Counted from the first letter of the stretch, positions 18,343 through 28,927 are shown. The stretch: DNA of 64,000 nt from Janthinobacterium sp. Marseille (GCF_000013625.1 NC_009659.1:3720001-3784000); one strand, 5' to 3'. The notes: generated by a model not told the origin, from the letters alone. Made by a program: numbers and translations.

Positions 18343-18951
18343 TCAAGCACAACCCTGTGGATTACTTGCCAATGAATGTGCCGGATCACACATGCGAATC
18401 AAACCGCCGGGACTCACAACTATCACCAGCCTGCGTGCACCATTTACCTCGGGGTTAATAACATCGACACGTGTAATATCCGTTCCGATATTGGCAGTCG
18501 GGATAAGTCCAACGCCGTTGAAAGTAACGCCGGCGCCGCCCTCTTCCGATAACCCGGCCCCGGCAGCAAGCGCTGTCGCATATTGTGTTGCCGGTACAAC
18601 TGTTGGTGGCGCCACTGTACTCACACCGACCCGTGCATTCGCACCGCCCTCTGCATTGGAGCGTTGCTGTATGACCTCGCCGCAATCATTGCCCACAACA
18701 ATGCATACCCGCCAAACTACCTGCCCTGCGGCACTAGTCAAACCGAAGCGTACATTTGTATTGCGGCGCACAGCCTCGTTGCGAGCAAGCTGCAATCCGC
18801 TCTGAACGGATTCCGCGGCAGTCCTGACTTGCGTGTTTTGAATCCATAGACCGAACGTCGGCATTCCCGCCGCGAGCAGGATAGATACAATCGCCACTCC
18901 GATCAGTAACTCCAGCAAGCTCACACCACGCTGAAACCGGGACATTAACAT
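18343..18951 (-). CDS. fimT: Minor pseudopilin FimT/GspH family
   Basis: A 202-residue FimT/GspH-type pilin with leader MLMSRFQRG before VSLLELLIGVAIVSILLAAG (Glu at +5). The GspH domain follows with SGLQLARNEAVRRN, a highly typical motif of this family. In naturally competent bacteria FimT binds DNA at the pilus tip, so it may matter for DNA uptake; this is known for the family, not shown here. Two close ATGs exist: 18951 has the better upstream site (AAGGGTGGCGG), 18945 is the alternative. With 18951 the start overlaps the pilE stop by a few bases. Confidence 0.9.
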   Translation of the reverse strand: MLMSRFQRGVSLLELLIGVAIVSILLAAGMPTFGLWIQNTQVRTAAESVQSGLQLARNEAVRRNTNVRFGLTSAAGQVVWRVCIVVGNDCGEVIQQRSNAEGGANARVGVSTVAPPTVVPATQYATALAAGAGLSEEGGAGVTFNGVGLIPTANIGTDITRVDVINPEVNGARRLVIVVSPGGLIRMCDPAHSLASNPQGCA

Positions 18952-19406
18952 CCGCCACCCTTTCGAACTACCCAGCAAGCAACGGGAGACGCGCCCCATG
19001 CAGCCGGCAATGACGCCGTTCGACGGTTACCCGCCTGGTCGATGGTGTAGCTAAAATCACTCATGCCACGACTTGCAATACCATTTGCAGTAATGAGATA
19101 GGACTGATTCGTCCCGCCAGCCCCCCAACTACAGGTATAGGTAAAGTTGTCTGAAACCGGATTTGCCACTCCACAGTTGGCGTCGTCGGATCCGTAGTTG
19201 CGATTGTCTTGATAAAACTGTTCGAGTCTTACCCGCATACTGGCCAATGCACTGGTTGCCTCCGGGACTTTGCTGCGGGTCACATAATCGGTGTAGGCAG
19301 GAATCGCTACCGCGGCCAAAATTCCGATGATGGCCACCGTGATCATCAATTCAATCAGGGTGAAGCCGCTGGATGCACGCATTTTCGGTAAAAATATATG
19401 TTTCAT
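18945..19406 (-). CDS. pilE: Type IV minor pilin PilE family
   Basis: A 153-residue pilin with leader MKHIFLPKMRASSG and mature start FTLIELMITVAIIGILAAVA (Phe +1, Glu +5). A domain with VRLEQFYQDNRNYG follows, typical of the PilE minor pilins at the head of pilV-W-X-Y1 operons. Cysteines near residues 83, 96 and the C-terminus (CWVVRKGGGC) allow disulfide loops. It is probably a minor pilin, since the major pilin is usually encoded elsewhere next to its own promoter, but a major subunit role is not excluded. AGGAAAG is the ribosome-binding site. It heads the operon and diverges from a CoA-hydrolase gene. Confidence 0.88.
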   Translation of the reverse strand: MKHIFLPKMRASSGFTLIELMITVAIIGILAAVAIPAYTDYVTRSKVPEATSALASMRVRLEQFYQDNRNYGSDDANCGVANPVSDNFTYTCSWGAGGTNQSYLITANGIASRGMSDFSYTIDQAGNRRTASLPAAWGASPVACWVVRKGGGC

Positions 19407-19571
19407 AACATCTTTCCTATAGTTAACATTAATTTAAACCAACTCCCTGCCGCCGCCAGAAGCAACTGACGGACGGCATAATCCGACGCCCCAGTGGTTG
19501 AACTATTTGTCCTCCCTGCAACAACATAAGCCGATAAAATGGCCACACCTTACCAATTTGATCATCGCTCC

Positions 19572-20663
19572 ATGTCTGAACACATCCGCACCACCGTTGA
19601 AAATGGTCTCGCACGCCTGACGCTGAACAGGCCCGAGGCAATGAATTCCCTTTCACTACCCATGGTGCGGACGCTCGCGGAAAAGCTTGGGGCGTGGCAG
19701 CACGATCCCGCCGTCCGCGCGGTCCTTATCGACAGCAGCCTGCCGAAAGCCTTTTGCGCCGGTGGCGATATTCGTTTCTTTCATGAGGTGGCACAAGGCG
19801 GATTGACTGGCGGCAGTGCCTTGCTGGAGGATTTCTTCACCGAAGAGTATGCGTTGAATCATTTGATCCATCATTATCCGAAACCCTATATCGCCCTAAT
19901 GGATGGAATCGTGATGGGTGGCGGCATGGGCATTGCACAAAGCAGTGCGGCGGCCAGCATACGTGTCGTGACGGAACGTACGCGGATGGCGATGCCTGAA
20001 GTGAATATCGGCTTGTTTCCGGATGTGGGCGGCGGTTACTTCTTGTCGCGCCTGCCCGGTGAACTGGGTACCTACCTTGGCCTGAGCGGTGAGATCGTCG
20101 GCGCGGCCGATGCCCTGTATGCAAACCTGGCCGATGTCTTTGTACCCCGTAGCGAATTGCCGGCCTTAATGAACTTGCTTGCATCGATCAAAGATGACCG
20201 GTATCGGCAGGCGATAGAAAGTTTTGCCGCGCCGTTTAAATCACAGATCGATCCGGCCAATAGCCTGCTGGCGCGACAACGTACACTGATAGACCGCCAT
20301 TTCGAGCACGACGAAGTCGAGGCTATCGTTGCATCGCTAGCCAGCGATGACGATCCCTTTGCACAAAAAACCCTCGAAATATTGCACAAGCGCTCGCCGT
20401 TGATGATCCATGTCTCACTGGAGCAAATCCGTCGTTCCGCGAAACTGGAATTGGCGGATTGCCTGCGCCTGGAACGAACCATGGTGCGACGTTGCTTTGA
20501 ACACGGTGAAACCGTAGAAGGAATTCGGGCATTGGTGATCGACAAGGACAATACACCGCAATGGCGACCCGCCACGCTGAAAGAAGTGATGCCGGAAATG
20601 ATCGCGCCGTTTTTTGAATCGGCCTGGCCAGGCTACGCGCATCCGCTGCGCGAGCTCATTTAA
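19572..20663 (+). CDS. 3-hydroxyisobutyryl-CoA hydrolase-type enoyl-CoA hydratase/isomerase family protein
   Basis: A 363-residue crotonase-fold protein of the longer ECH_2 type. Crotonase cues are LTLNRPEAMNSL, the oxyanion-hole loop FCAGGDIRFF and MDGIVMGGGMGI. The stretch MPEVNIGLFPDVGGGYFLSR is the signature that separates 3-hydroxyisobutyryl-CoA hydrolases from true hydratases; the Glu and Asp there are catalytic in that group. The expected reaction is release of 3-hydroxyisobutyrate from its CoA ester in valine breakdown. No other valine pathway gene is nearby, so the substrate is uncertain. The ATG at 19572 (MSEHIRT) gives a normal N-terminus; 19539 is an in-frame alternative. Neither has a strong ribosome-binding site. 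Confidence 0.85.
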   Translation: MSEHIRTTVENGLARLTLNRPEAMNSLSLPMVRTLAEKLGAWQHDPAVRAVLIDSSLPKAFCAGGDIRFFHEVAQGGLTGGSALLEDFFTEEYALNHLIHHYPKPYIALMDGIVMGGGMGIAQSSAAASIRVVTERTRMAMPEVNIGLFPDVGGGYFLSRLPGELGTYLGLSGEIVGAADALYANLADVFVPRSELPALMNLLASIKDDRYRQAIESFAAPFKSQIDPANSLLARQRTLIDRHFEHDEVEAIVASLASDDDPFAQKTLEILHKRSPLMIHVSLEQIRRSAKLELADCLRLERTMVRRCFEHGETVEGIRALVIDKDNTPQWRPATLKEVMPEMIAPFFESAWPGYAHPLRELI

Positions 20664-20681
20664 TTTACGACTGTAAGCGCC

Positions 20682-21830
20682 TTACATTTCATCGATCATA
20701 AACAGGCGTTTATGCTCACGTATGGCATAACGGTCTGTCATGCCGGCAATGTAATCAGACACTTTACGTGCCTGCGCTGTAATCGCCTGGGGTGCATCGC
20801 TGCGCGGCTGCTGGTAATCCGGCGGTAACAGGTTCGGCTCGCGCATGAAGGTCTCGAACAATTCCGTTACTATACGCCGCGCCTTGCTGGTCATGCGATT
20901 GACCTGATAATGCTGGTACAGATTCTCGCGCAGGAAGCGCTTGAGCAAGGCTGCTTCTGCACGCATGCCATCAGAAAAGGCAATCAGTGCCGGCGCGTTG
21001 CGTACGTCGTCTATAGTTTTTAACCGTGCGGAAAGAATGCGCTGCTGCGATGTTTCGATGACGTCGACAATCAGGGCATTGATCATCCTGCGTATCGTTT
21101 CATTGATCGCACGGCGCCCGGTGATCCCGGGGAATGCCAGCTCGACCTGGTGTCGATGACGCGCATAAAACTCAATTTCATCCAGCTGTGCCGTCGTCAG
21201 CAAACCCGAGCGCAAACCATCGTCAATATCATGGTTGTTGTAGGCAATTTCATCTGCCAGATTCGCCAGCTGTGCTTCCAGCGTCGGCTGTTTCTTTTCT
21301 ATGAAGCGCTGTCCTATCGCATCAAGCTTCTTCGCATTCGCCAGTGAGCAATGCTTGAGTATGCCTTCCCGCGTTTCAAACATCAGGTTCAAACCGTCAA
21401 ATGCACCGTAACGCTGTTCCAGCGTATCAACGACGCGCAGGCTTTGCAGATTATGTTCGAAGCCGCCGTAATCGCTCATGCAGGCATTCAATGCATCCTG
21501 CCCGGCATGTCCGAATGGCGTATGTCCGAGATCATGCGCCAGCGAGATGGCTTCCACCAGGTCTTCATTCAATTGCAGGTTACGCGCAATCGAACGGGCA
21601 ATTTGCGCCACTTCGATACTGTGCGTCAGGCGCGTACGGAATAAATCCCCTTCGTGATTGACGAATACCTGGGTTTTGTATTCCAGCCGGCGAAATGCCG
21701 CGGAGTGGATGATGCGATCACGGTCGCGCTGGAATTCGGTACGGGAGGAAGTCGATGGTTCTGTGTAACGGCGGCCCGTCGATGTATCGGAACGGGCCGC
21801 GTAAGGCGCGAGGTGTGCCTCGATATTCAT
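20682..21830 (-). CDS. dgt: dNTP triphosphohydrolase, dGTPase-like HD-domain protein
   Basis: A 382-residue HD-domain protein of the shorter dGTPase-like class. The metal site is built from [13 protein letters not shown] (His) and [16 protein letters not shown] (His-Asp). The opening [19 protein letters not shown] is the usual dGTPase signature. It hydrolyses dNTPs to nucleoside and triphosphate and so helps balance the dNTP pool. It lies 39 bp after aroKB and is the last gene of the pilM-to-dgt operon, an arrangement common in betaproteobacteria. Its 3' end faces the CoA-hydrolase gene 18 bp away; a small GTAAG/CTTAC inverted repeat spans the junction. Confidence 0.93.
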   Translation of the reverse strand: MNIEAHLAPYAARSDTSTGRRYTEPSTSSRTEFQRDRDRIIHSAAFRRLEYKTQVFVNHEGDLFRTRLTHSIEVAQIARSIARNLQLNEDLVEAISLAHDLGHTPFGHAGQDALNACMSDYGGFEHNLQSLRVVDTLEQRYGAFDGLNLMFETREGILKHCSLANAKKLDAIGQRFIEKKQPTLEAQLANLADEIAYNNHDIDDGLRSGLLTTAQLDEIEFYARHRHQVELAFPGITGRRAINETIRRMINALIVDVIETSQQRILSARLKTIDDVRNAPALIAFSDGMRAEAALLKRFLRENLYQHYQVNRMTSKARRIVTELFETFMREPNLLPPDYQQPRSDAPQAITAQARKVSDYIAGMTDRYAIREHKRLFMIDEM

Positions 21831-21869
21831 GTCAGGACTGTGCCAGACACATAGTCGTCTGATGAGTGA

Positions 21870-23603
21870 TCAGGAGACGCATGCGTTTAATGTTTGCAAT
21901 AAGGCTTCTTGCGGCACCGGCATGATCACTGAAGTACCCAAGGGTTTAAGCAGGATGAATTTGATTTGGCCACCCTCATTTTTCTTGTCGACTTCCATCA
22001 GTTCCAGCCAGCGCTCGGTACCAAGGTTCGGTGCGATCGTCGGCAAGCCTGCGGCTTTGACTACGGCAGCAATCCTGTCCTTGGTTTGTGCATCGATGAA
22101 GCCAAGGCGATGTGACAAATCCGCTGCCATCACCATGCCGCAACCAACCGCTTCACCGTGCAGCCAGACGCCGTAACCCATGCCGGCTTCGATCGCATGA
22201 CCGAATGTATGACCAAAATTCAGTATCGCACGCAAGCCGCCTTCGCGTTCATCCTGGCGTACGACATCGGCCTTGATTTCGCAGGAGCGCTTGATGGCGT
22301 AAGCAAGCGCCTCTGGATCTTTTGCTACCAGCTTGCCAATATTGGCTTCGATCCAGTCAAAGAATGGCGCATCAATAATCGCGCCGTGTTTGATCACTTC
22401 CGACAGGCCGGACGATAACTCACGCGCAATCAGGGTATTCAAGGTCGCGGTATCCGCAATGACCGCTTGCGGCTGATAAAACGCGCCTATCATGTTCTTG
22501 CCGAGCGGATGATTGATGCCGGTCTTGCCGCCTACTGACGAATCAACTTGCGACAGCAGGGTGGTCGGCACCTGGATGAAAGGCACGCCACGCATATAGG
22601 CTGCCGCGGCAAAGCCGGTCATGTCACCAATCACGCCGCCCCCCAATGCGATGAGCGTCGTCTTGCGGTCGCATTTTTCTGCGAGCAGGACGTCGAATAT
22701 CTTCATCAGGTTGGCCCAGTTCTTTTCTTCCTCGCCATCCGGCAGCACGATTTCAGTCACCTGCTTGCCGGCAGCTTGCAATGACTTACTGACTTGCTCC
22801 AGATACAGGGGCGCAACGACCGTATTGGTCACAATCGCAACGCGCGAACCGGCGACATGTGCCGCCAGCAAGGCAGAATCGCCAAGCAGGTTTTGCCCGA
22901 TGGTAATCGGGTAACTACGCGCACCCAGATCAACCTGCAAGGTGTTCGAAGTAGAAGAAAGCTGAGACGTCATGTCGTGTTTCGATAAAGAATGATGATC
23001 CTGAATTGCAGTCTGTGCAGCTGCCTGGGTATGCTCAGGCCCTAGCTGCGACAAAATGGACTGCATCAGGAATTGTACGTTAGGCCGCCCGGTGTCGATG
23101 ACGATGTGCGCCACCTCATTATAAAGCGGCTCGCGTATGCGCGATAATTCCTCTATGGTTTTACGCGGATCACCGGTTTGCAGCAAAGGGCGATTCTTGT
23201 CATGACTGGTACGCTGCACAATGCTGTTGACGCTGGCACGCAGGTAAATCACGGTGCCACGTGACTTGAGATAGGCGCGGCTTTCCGCATTCAGGACAGC
23301 GCCACCGCCCGTTGCCAAAACAATATCTTGCTGCGCGGTCAGATCGCGGATAACTTCCGCCTCACGCTGGCGGAAGCTGGCTTCGCCTTCGATTTCAAAA
23401 ATAAGCGGGATGGTCGCGCCCGTGCGCTCTTCGATTTCATGGTCGGAATCGATGAACCTTTTGTTCAGTTTTTTTGCCAGCGCACGACCGACTGTCGTTT
23501 TGCCGGCACCCATCAGACCGACCAGAAAAATGTTTCCACCCACGTTGCACAAACTCTCTTTACCAGGTGCAGCAGCCGACATGGCGCTACCTATAAGCGG
23601 CAT
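21870..23603 (-). CDS. aroKB: Fused shikimate kinase / 3-dehydroquinate synthase
   Basis: One 577-residue frame holding two shikimate-pathway enzymes. Residues about 22-190 are shikimate kinase: P-loop GLMGAGKTT (29-37), FIDSDHEIE for shikimate and Mg2+, and the GGGAV motif near 99-103. A linker of about 20 residues leads to 3-dehydroquinate synthase from about residue 211, with [26 protein letters not shown] and the zinc-binding [11 protein letters not shown]. The two are normally separate adjacent genes. An ATG at 22973 would give a 367-residue AroB alone, but it has no visible ribosome-binding site and no stop codon separates the parts. The gene starts one base after the pilQ stop, as in the classic pilMNOPQ-aroKB order. 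Confidence 0.93.
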   Translation of the reverse strand: MPLIGSAMSAAAPGKESLCNVGGNIFLVGLMGAGKTTVGRALAKKLNKRFIDSDHEIEERTGATIPLIFEIEGEASFRQREAEVIRDLTAQQDIVLATGGGAVLNAESRAYLKSRGTVIYLRASVNSIVQRTSHDKNRPLLQTGDPRKTIEELSRIREPLYNEVAHIVIDTGRPNVQFLMQSILSQLGPEHTQAAAQTAIQDHHSLSKHDMTSQLSSTSNTLQVDLGARSYPITIGQNLLGDSALLAAHVAGSRVAIVTNTVVAPLYLEQVSKSLQAAGKQVTEIVLPDGEEEKNWANLMKIFDVLLAEKCDRKTTLIALGGGVIGDMTGFAAAAYMRGVPFIQVPTTLLSQVDSSVGGKTGINHPLGKNMIGAFYQPQAVIADTATLNTLIARELSSGLSEVIKHGAIIDAPFFDWIEANIGKLVAKDPEALAYAIKRSCEIKADVVRQDEREGGLRAILNFGHTFGHAIEAGMGYGVWLHGEAVGCGMVMAADLSHRLGFIDAQTKDRIAAVVKAAGLPTIAPNLGTERWLELMEVDKKNEGGQIKFILLKPLGTSVIMPVPQEALLQTLNACVS

Positions 23604-23604
23604 C

Positions 23605-25704
23605 CTACCTGATTGAGACCTTGTCAGTCAGAATTTTAGGTGTCAGGAAGATCAGCAATTCAGTCTTGTCGTTGGTACGACCCGTGGTTTTGAACAAATT
23701 ACCAAAGACCGGGATATCGCCGAAAAATGGCACTTTTGATACCGAATCACGCTCGGTTTGCTGGAAAATACCACCAATTACCACGGTCCCGCCATTATCG
23801 ATCAAGACCTGGGTTTTGACGTGCTTGGTATCAATCGCAAAGCCGGAGCGGGTTTCGACGCCTACCGTATCCTTATTCACATCCACATCCAGGATCACAT
23901 TGCCATCCGGCGTAATTTGCGGAGTGACTTCCAGCTTCAGGTTGGCTTTACGGAAGGAAACACTGGTAGCACCACTGCTGGTCGCTTGTTGATACGGCAA
24001 CTCGGTACCCTGCTCAATCAAGGCTTTCAATTGATCGGCGGTAATCACACGTGGGCTAGAGATAACTTTACCCTTGCCGTCTGCTTCCAGCGCCGACAAT
24101 TCGAGGCCAATAAAGCGAGTCGCCGCTGCATTGAACAGGGTCAATGCCACCGAGCCCGGCGTATTGCTGTTAATCGTGCTGGCAGGAAGATTGACGGCAC
24201 TACCGCCCAAAGTTGGTGGGCCGATAGCAGTAGTCGTACTGGTTTGACGTCCACCAAGTTGATAATTACCTTGATTTTGTACACCGAACGATAATTTGGC
24301 ACCAAGACTACTGCTGAACTTATCGTCAGCTTCGACAATACGTGCTTCGATCATGACCTGGCGAGTCGCAATATCCGTCTTTGCTACCAAAGCGCGAATT
24401 TCTTCCAGCTTGGACGCGATGTCGGTGATAAACAATTGATTGGTACGCGGATCGACCACAGCACTTCCGCGCTTCGTCAAAATGCTGCGGCTACCGCCAT
24501 CAATACCAAAAATCTGTTTGAACGATTCCGCCTTTTGATAATTCAGCTGGAAAGTTTCTGTCTTGATAGGTTCGAGTTCAGCGATCTGGGCGCGCTGTTC
24601 CAGTTCCAGTTTTTCTTTGGTCAATAACTCATCACGGGGCGCAATCCACAGCACAGTACCGTTCTTGCGCATGTCCAAACCCTTGGCCTGCATCACGATG
24701 TCGAGCGCCTGGTCCCAGGGCACGTCTTTCAGGCGCAAAGTCAGATTACCGCTGACCGTATCGCTGGTAATGATGTTCAAACCTGTGAAGTCTGCAATCA
24801 CCTGCAGTACTGCACGAACTTCCACGTTCTGGAAATTCAGGGACAGTTTGTCGCCACGATAATCACGCACACCCTGACCAAGCTTGTTTGGCTCTTCCTT
24901 CAGTGGCTTGACCTCGATCACGAGTTGCGTATCGCTTTGATAGGCACTGTGCTCCCACAAGCCTTTGGGCTCAATCGTCATGTGTACGTTATCACCCTGC
25001 TGCTGGGTAGTGACAACATTGACGGGGGTACCAAAGTCCGCCACATCGAGACGCCGTCGCAACACATCCGGCAAAGTCGCTTTCATGAAATCGACTTCAA
25101 TTTTCTTGCCCTGTTGACGTACGTCGACTGAGACCTGATTGTTCGGTAAATCGATAACGATACGGCCTTCGCCATTATTACCACGACGGAAATCGATATC
25201 ACGCAGCGCTTGTCGCCCCGCATTTGCTTGCGCAACGGGAACCGGCAAACCGACGGCATTCAAAGGGGTCGCAATACCGCCGGTGCCATCTATCGTCACG
25301 ATGACGATATTGGCATCAATGGTTGTCGCGTAATTCAGTGGACGTGTCAGATTGAAAACCAGACGGGAGCGATCGCCAACCTGCACTATATTGGCATTAC
25401 GCACATCACCCAGACCGATATCCTGCAAGCCTTTACCGGTTGCGTTCGCGGTATTGGCGAAATCGAGTGCGATACGGGCCGGGCTATTAATCGTAAATCC
25501 TACCGGCGGTTTGACCAATGGACTCTTCAATGCAATTTTCACGACAACATTCGAACCCTGCTGATTTGCCGTGATGGATTGAATCGCGTTTTCCTGTGCG
25601 GAGGCTAAACCGCCGATGAATAAGAGACCGACAAACGCAGTAAGTCGCCACATTTTTTGCACCATCCCTTGAGAACTTTTGAATTGTTTTTGTAGCGTGA
25701 TCAT
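23605..25704 (-). CDS. pilQ: Type IV pilus secretin PilQ
   Basis: A 699-residue outer-membrane secretin. A signal peptide ([19 protein letters not shown]) follows a 17-residue leader extension. One or two AMIN domains (about 40-240) that bind peptidoglycan come next, then the STN/N0 region with [20 protein letters not shown], a secretin N1 domain, and the C-terminal pore domain with [20 protein letters not shown] and the final [15 protein letters not shown]. The start at 25704 overlaps the pilP stop (ATGA) and has a GGAG site; an internal ATG at 25653 would give a more usual signal peptide. PilQ forms the channel through which the pilus passes and docks on PilP. Confidence 0.97.
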   Translation of the reverse strand: MITLQKQFKSSQGMVQKMWRLTAFVGLLFIGGLASAQENAIQSITANQQGSNVVVKIALKSPLVKPPVGFTINSPARIALDFANTANATGKGLQDIGLGDVRNANIVQVGDRSRLVFNLTRPLNYATTIDANIVIVTIDGTGGIATPLNAVGLPVPVAQANAGRQALRDIDFRRGNNGEGRIVIDLPNNQVSVDVRQQGKKIEVDFMKATLPDVLRRRLDVADFGTPVNVVTTQQQGDNVHMTIEPKGLWEHSAYQSDTQLVIEVKPLKEEPNKLGQGVRDYRGDKLSLNFQNVEVRAVLQVIADFTGLNIITSDTVSGNLTLRLKDVPWDQALDIVMQAKGLDMRKNGTVLWIAPRDELLTKEKLELEQRAQIAELEPIKTETFQLNYQKAESFKQIFGIDGGSRSILTKRGSAVVDPRTNQLFITDIASKLEEIRALVAKTDIATRQVMIEARIVEADDKFSSSLGAKLSFGVQNQGNYQLGGRQTSTTTAIGPPTLGGSAVNLPASTINSNTPGSVALTLFNAAATRFIGLELSALEADGKGKVISSPRVITADQLKALIEQGTELPYQQATSSGATSVSFRKANLKLEVTPQITPDGNVILDVDVNKDTVGVETRSGFAIDTKHVKTQVLIDNGGTVVIGGIFQQTERDSVSKVPFFGDIPVFGNLFKTTGRTNDKTELLIFLTPKILTDKVSIR

Positions 25705-26243
25705 TTTTGCGACTCCTGCAACTCCAGCTTGGCTTCACGCTCGACCCAGTCACCGGCCGCATCCTGAACAACTTCTTTTAACGAAACCTCGCTATCAGTG
25801 ATTTTTGTCACCATGCCGAGGTTTTGTCCGATGTAATTCCCTACCTTGACCTGATAAATGGACTTATCGACTTGCAGCAGGGCATAGGTCAATCCAGGCT
25901 TGGTCAATGTGCCGACCATCACCATGGTATCCAGCGGATAACTCTCCAATGCTTCACGACGCCGATCCAGATCCGGACGTATGGTGCCGCCATCCTTGCG
26001 CGCCTTGGCCAAAGCCGCCGCCAACTTGTTCGGGCTATAAGGATCTTCGCGGTTCTTTGCGTCATAGCTAAAGGGCGTGAATTTTTTTGGTTCAGACAAA
26101 GGCTTGATCGAGACGCGCGTTTGCTGACGGGTTTCCTTCATCCACTGGCTGACATCAGCTGTGCCGCTATCACCGCACCCGGACAAAATCACTGCAAGCA
26201 GGACAGGAATAGCGCGCTTAATGAATGGAATATGCATCATCAT
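25701..26243 (-). CDS. pilP: Type IV pilus inner-membrane lipoprotein PilP
   Basis: A 180-residue lipoprotein. The lipobox LSGC puts the lipidated cysteine at residue 23. A flexible region (about 30-75) that binds PilN/PilO is followed by the PilP beta domain with MVMVGTLTKPGLTYALLQVD and VKVGNYIGQNLGMVTKI, which contacts the PilQ N0 domain. It therefore links the inner-membrane alignment complex to the secretin. The gene begins with three ATG codons in a row; the first overlaps the pilO stop. Confidence 0.96.
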   Translation of the reverse strand: MMMHIPFIKRAIPVLLAVILSGCGDSGTADVSQWMKETRQQTRVSIKPLSEPKKFTPFSYDAKNREDPYSPNKLAAALAKARKDGGTIRPDLDRRREALESYPLDTMVMVGTLTKPGLTYALLQVDKSIYQVKVGNYIGQNLGMVTKITDSEVSLKEVVQDAAGDWVEREAKLELQESQK

Positions 26244-26896
26244 TTGCCGCCCTTCTTCTTACCGGTGGCCGCCTTGCGTTGCGCCGCAACTTCCTCTTCA
26301 TCCAGATAACGGAAAGTCTTTGCGACTGCATCCAGCGTCAGGGTGTTACCCTTGGTCACCACCAGATTCATATTATTGAGCGTTACGATACGCGGCAAAT
26401 TCGCGATATCGCTGGTGAACGCCCCTACGTCGTGATAACTGCCGGTCACCTTGATCACAATCGGCAATTCGGCGTAATAGTCACGCACAACTACCTGCCC
26501 CGGCTTGAACAATTCGAAAGCCAGTCCTCGCCCCAAACCCGCCTGGTTAATATCAGACAAGAGCGCATCCATCTCGGCCTTGCTCGGCAATTGTTTTTCC
26601 AGCGTGGAAACGTACTCGTTCACCTGTTCTTTTTGCTTACGCAAACCGACCAGGTTGATCGCCTGTTGTACCTTGGACTTGTACGCATCCTTCAGCGTCA
26701 CTTCTTCCGCCACCGCACGATCAAGCTCGTCAAGCTGATCACTCCAATACAAATACCAGCCCACCCCGAGTACCGCCACCAAGACGCCCGCTGCACACAA
26801 CATGCGCGGCACCACCGGCCACTGGCCAGGATGCAAGCCGTTCAGGTCACGAAACTGTGCACTGATCGATTCCCCAATATTTTTCAGATCTGCCAT
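26240..26896 (-). CDS. pilO: Type IV pilus alignment protein PilO
   Basis: A 218-residue bitopic protein: short cytoplasmic part, one helix at about 29-49 (MLCAAGVLVAVLGVGWYLYW), a coiled coil (about 55-105, ending ALLSDINQAG) and a ferredoxin-like periplasmic domain (LPIVIKVTGSYHDVGAFTSD). A basic tail (KKKGGK) ends it. It pairs with PilN to form the periplasmic lattice of the pilus machine. It starts 15 bp after pilN and overlaps pilP by four bases. Confidence 0.96.
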   Translation of the reverse strand: MADLKNIGESISAQFRDLNGLHPGQWPVVPRMLCAAGVLVAVLGVGWYLYWSDQLDELDRAVAEEVTLKDAYKSKVQQAINLVGLRKQKEQVNEYVSTLEKQLPSKAEMDALLSDINQAGLGRGLAFELFKPGQVVVRDYYAELPIVIKVTGSYHDVGAFTSDIANLPRIVTLNNMNLVVTKGNTLTLDAVAKTFRYLDEEEVAAQRKAATGKKKGGK

Positions 26897-26911
26897 GGTG
26901 CCTGTCTCATA

Positions 26912-27523
26912 TCAAGGTTTCCGTGCGGCCGCGACGGGCGCGGCAACAGCGGTGGGATCCTGGTCACGTGGACGCTTGATGCCGGCATTGATGGTGAATT
27001 CGAATACTTTCTTCGCATCCTTTCCCGCACCGATACCGGTGGAGCGGATTTCAATCAAATCCGGACGTTCCAGCCAAGGCGATTGGTTGCCCAGATTACG
27101 CAAGAATTCGGAGACTCGTTCATTCGATTGCGCGTACCCGTTCAACAGCACACGTTGCCCATCCTGTTTGAAGGATTTCAGGTAGACGCCTTCCGGCACT
27201 TGCTGCGCCAGCTCATCCATCAGGTAAACCGGTTGATTGCGATCACTCTGCAAATCTTCAACCGCTTGCTGGCGCGCCTTCAAGGCTTCGATTTCCTGCT
27301 TCAGGTTCGCGACTTCCTTGATTTCGCCATCGAGACGCGTATTTTCCGTCTTGATGAAAGTATTACGCTGCTGTTGATCTGAAAGCTGGCTGGAGAAATA
27401 GGCACCGACTGCAATCACAATCAGGGCACCAAGAATCCCGCTCAACAACAGCAATGCAACAAAGTCTTTTTGTCGCTGCTTCCGTCTTTCTTCACGGTGC
27501 GGCAATAAATTGATACGGATCAT
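26912..27523 (-). CDS. pilN: Type IV pilus alignment protein PilN
   Basis: A 203-residue protein that begins MIRINLLPHREERRKQRQKD. The INLLPHRE motif is the cytoplasmic segment that fits into a groove on PilM. A helix (about 22-45) and a coiled coil (about 50-95, RLDGEIKEVANLKQEIEALK) lead to a periplasmic ferredoxin-like domain (VYLKSFKQDGQRVLLNGYAQ). The C-terminal tail is Ala-rich and basic. Its start overlaps the pilM stop by four bases. Confidence 0.97.
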   Translation of the reverse strand: MIRINLLPHREERRKQRQKDFVALLLLSGILGALIVIAVGAYFSSQLSDQQQRNTFIKTENTRLDGEIKEVANLKQEIEALKARQQAVEDLQSDRNQPVYLMDELAQQVPEGVYLKSFKQDGQRVLLNGYAQSNERVSEFLRNLGNQSPWLERPDLIEIRSTGIGAGKDAKKVFEFTINAGIKRPRDQDPTAVAAPVAAARKP

Positions 27524-28602
27524 CGGTCAAACCTCCGCATCGCCAAACCACAGGCAACCAGATAAGCCGGTGCTTCTATGCGTAACTGTTTTTCCCGCAC
27601 ATTCGGACTCAATTGCATACCTTTGAACGGGCTGACCACCGATGTCGACAATTTGGTCCTATTGGCAACCATATCCACCATGCCGGGAATAATGGCGCAA
27701 CCACCGGCCAGGAATAACTGGTCGACGCGTGTATATGGGGTGGACGTGAAGAAAAATTGGATGGCGCGCGTCACTTCCTGCGCTGCAGTTTCGAGAAAAG
27801 GCTCGAGGATTTCGGTCTGATAACCATCGGGCAAATCATTGTTGCGCTTTTTGATTTCGGCTTCTTCATAAGACAAACCGTAAGTACGCACTATTTCTTG
27901 CGTCAGCTGATGGCCGCCAAACGGTTGCTCACGCTCGTAAATCAATTGCCCATCGAGCAGCATCGACACATGCATGACTTGCGAGCCAATCTGGAATAAG
28001 CCCAGGATCTGGCCTTGGGCGCGATTCGGCATTTGCTCGGTCAGTCGGGCGATTGCTGAGCGCGCCGCATAAGACTCAATATCCATGATGGTAGGCTTCA
28101 AGCCGGCCGCTTCGGCGACCGCTACACGGTCTTCGACTTTTTCCTTGCGGGTTGCGGCCAGCATGACTTCGACATCGTCCGGCGAATTTTCAACCAGTCC
28201 GATCACGTCAAAATCCAGCCGAACTTCATCCAGCGCAAACGGAATATATTGGCTGGCCTCGGTTTCCACCTGCAATTCCAGGCTCTCTTCCGACAAACCG
28301 CTCGGAAGAATTATCTTTTTGGTAATGACAGATGCGGGCGGCATGCCCATGGCGGCAAACTTGGCGCGCGTGCCGCTCTTTTTCCAAACGCGCAGCACGG
28401 CATCCGACACCTGATCGATATTTTCGATATTTCCGTCCACTACCGCTCCCCGCGGTAATGGTTCTGAGGCGAAACACTCCAAACGTAGTTCGTTTTTTCC
28501 TGCCTCAGACAATTCAACGAGTTTCACCCCGGAACTACTAATATCCAAACCAATCAACGGCGGATTCTTTTTGCCGAATAAGGAGCCAAAATCTAAAGCC
28601 AA
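27520..28602 (-). CDS. pilM: Type IV pilus actin-like ATPase PilM
   Basis: A 360-residue cytoplasmic protein of the actin/FtsA-like fold. GLDISSSGVKLVEL near the N-terminus is phosphate-1, and LFLAGGCAIIPGM near the C-terminus is the adenosine motif. It binds the PilN N-terminus and passes the state of the cytoplasmic motors to the alignment complex. An AGGGAGA site lies about 6 bases before the start codon. It is first in the pilMNOPQ-aroKB-dgt operon and diverges from ponA. Confidence 0.97.
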   Translation of the reverse strand: MALDFGSLFGKKNPPLIGLDISSSGVKLVELSEAGKNELRLECFASEPLPRGAVVDGNIENIDQVSDAVLRVWKKSGTRAKFAAMGMPPASVITKKIILPSGLSEESLELQVETEASQYIPFALDEVRLDFDVIGLVENSPDDVEVMLAATRKEKVEDRVAVAEAAGLKPTIMDIESYAARSAIARLTEQMPNRAQGQILGLFQIGSQVMHVSMLLDGQLIYEREQPFGGHQLTQEIVRTYGLSYEEAEIKKRNNDLPDGYQTEILEPFLETAAQEVTRAIQFFFTSTPYTRVDQLFLAGGCAIIPGMVDMVANRTKLSTSVVSPFKGMQLSPNVREKQLRIEAPAYLVACGLAMRRFDR

Positions 28603-28685
28603 GGGCAGTTCTCCCTAGAAACGTAATTTAGTATGTGAACGCCACGCCGTTTAGCTTGTCAAAAACCCGACCGGAATGAAAAAGT

Positions 28686-28709
28686 AACGATTTTTCAATA
28701 AAAATCGTT
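28686..28709. repeat. Perfect 10-bp inverted repeat upstream of pilM
   Basis: AACGATTTTT and AAAAATCGTT flank a four-base spacer (CAAT). The AT-rich symmetric form suits a dimeric regulator site or a small hairpin in the pil operon leader. It lies 84 bp before the pilM start and about 20 bp upstream of the possible -35 on the pil strand. Function is unknown. Confidence 0.6.
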
Positions 28710-28927
28710 TAAAAACTTATATTTAGAGCACATTGGTAAAACGTTACATTAAATCGTAGCAACAAGCCTTCAAAAGTGTAAAGCACTTTCCACAAAGTAA
28801 TTTGCAAATCCGTTGCCAAAAATCCACGCGCAAAAACCGATGTTGCAATTAGTGCGGTTTTAGCCCTCATTTCATAAAATGCGCCGAAGAGTTCTTGTAA
28901 CAATCGCGCCCCTTAGCGGCAGCCAGC

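Noticed and set aside
22973..22973. Separate aroB gene starting at the internal ATG
   Set aside because: No ribosome-binding site precedes it, and there is no stop between the kinase and synthase parts, so one fused protein is simpler. Internal initiation remains possible.
26225..27382. A 385-codon plus-strand frame opposite pilN and pilO
   Set aside because: pilN and pilO match their families, lengths and operon overlaps; the antisense peptide has no recognisable domain or ribosome-binding site.
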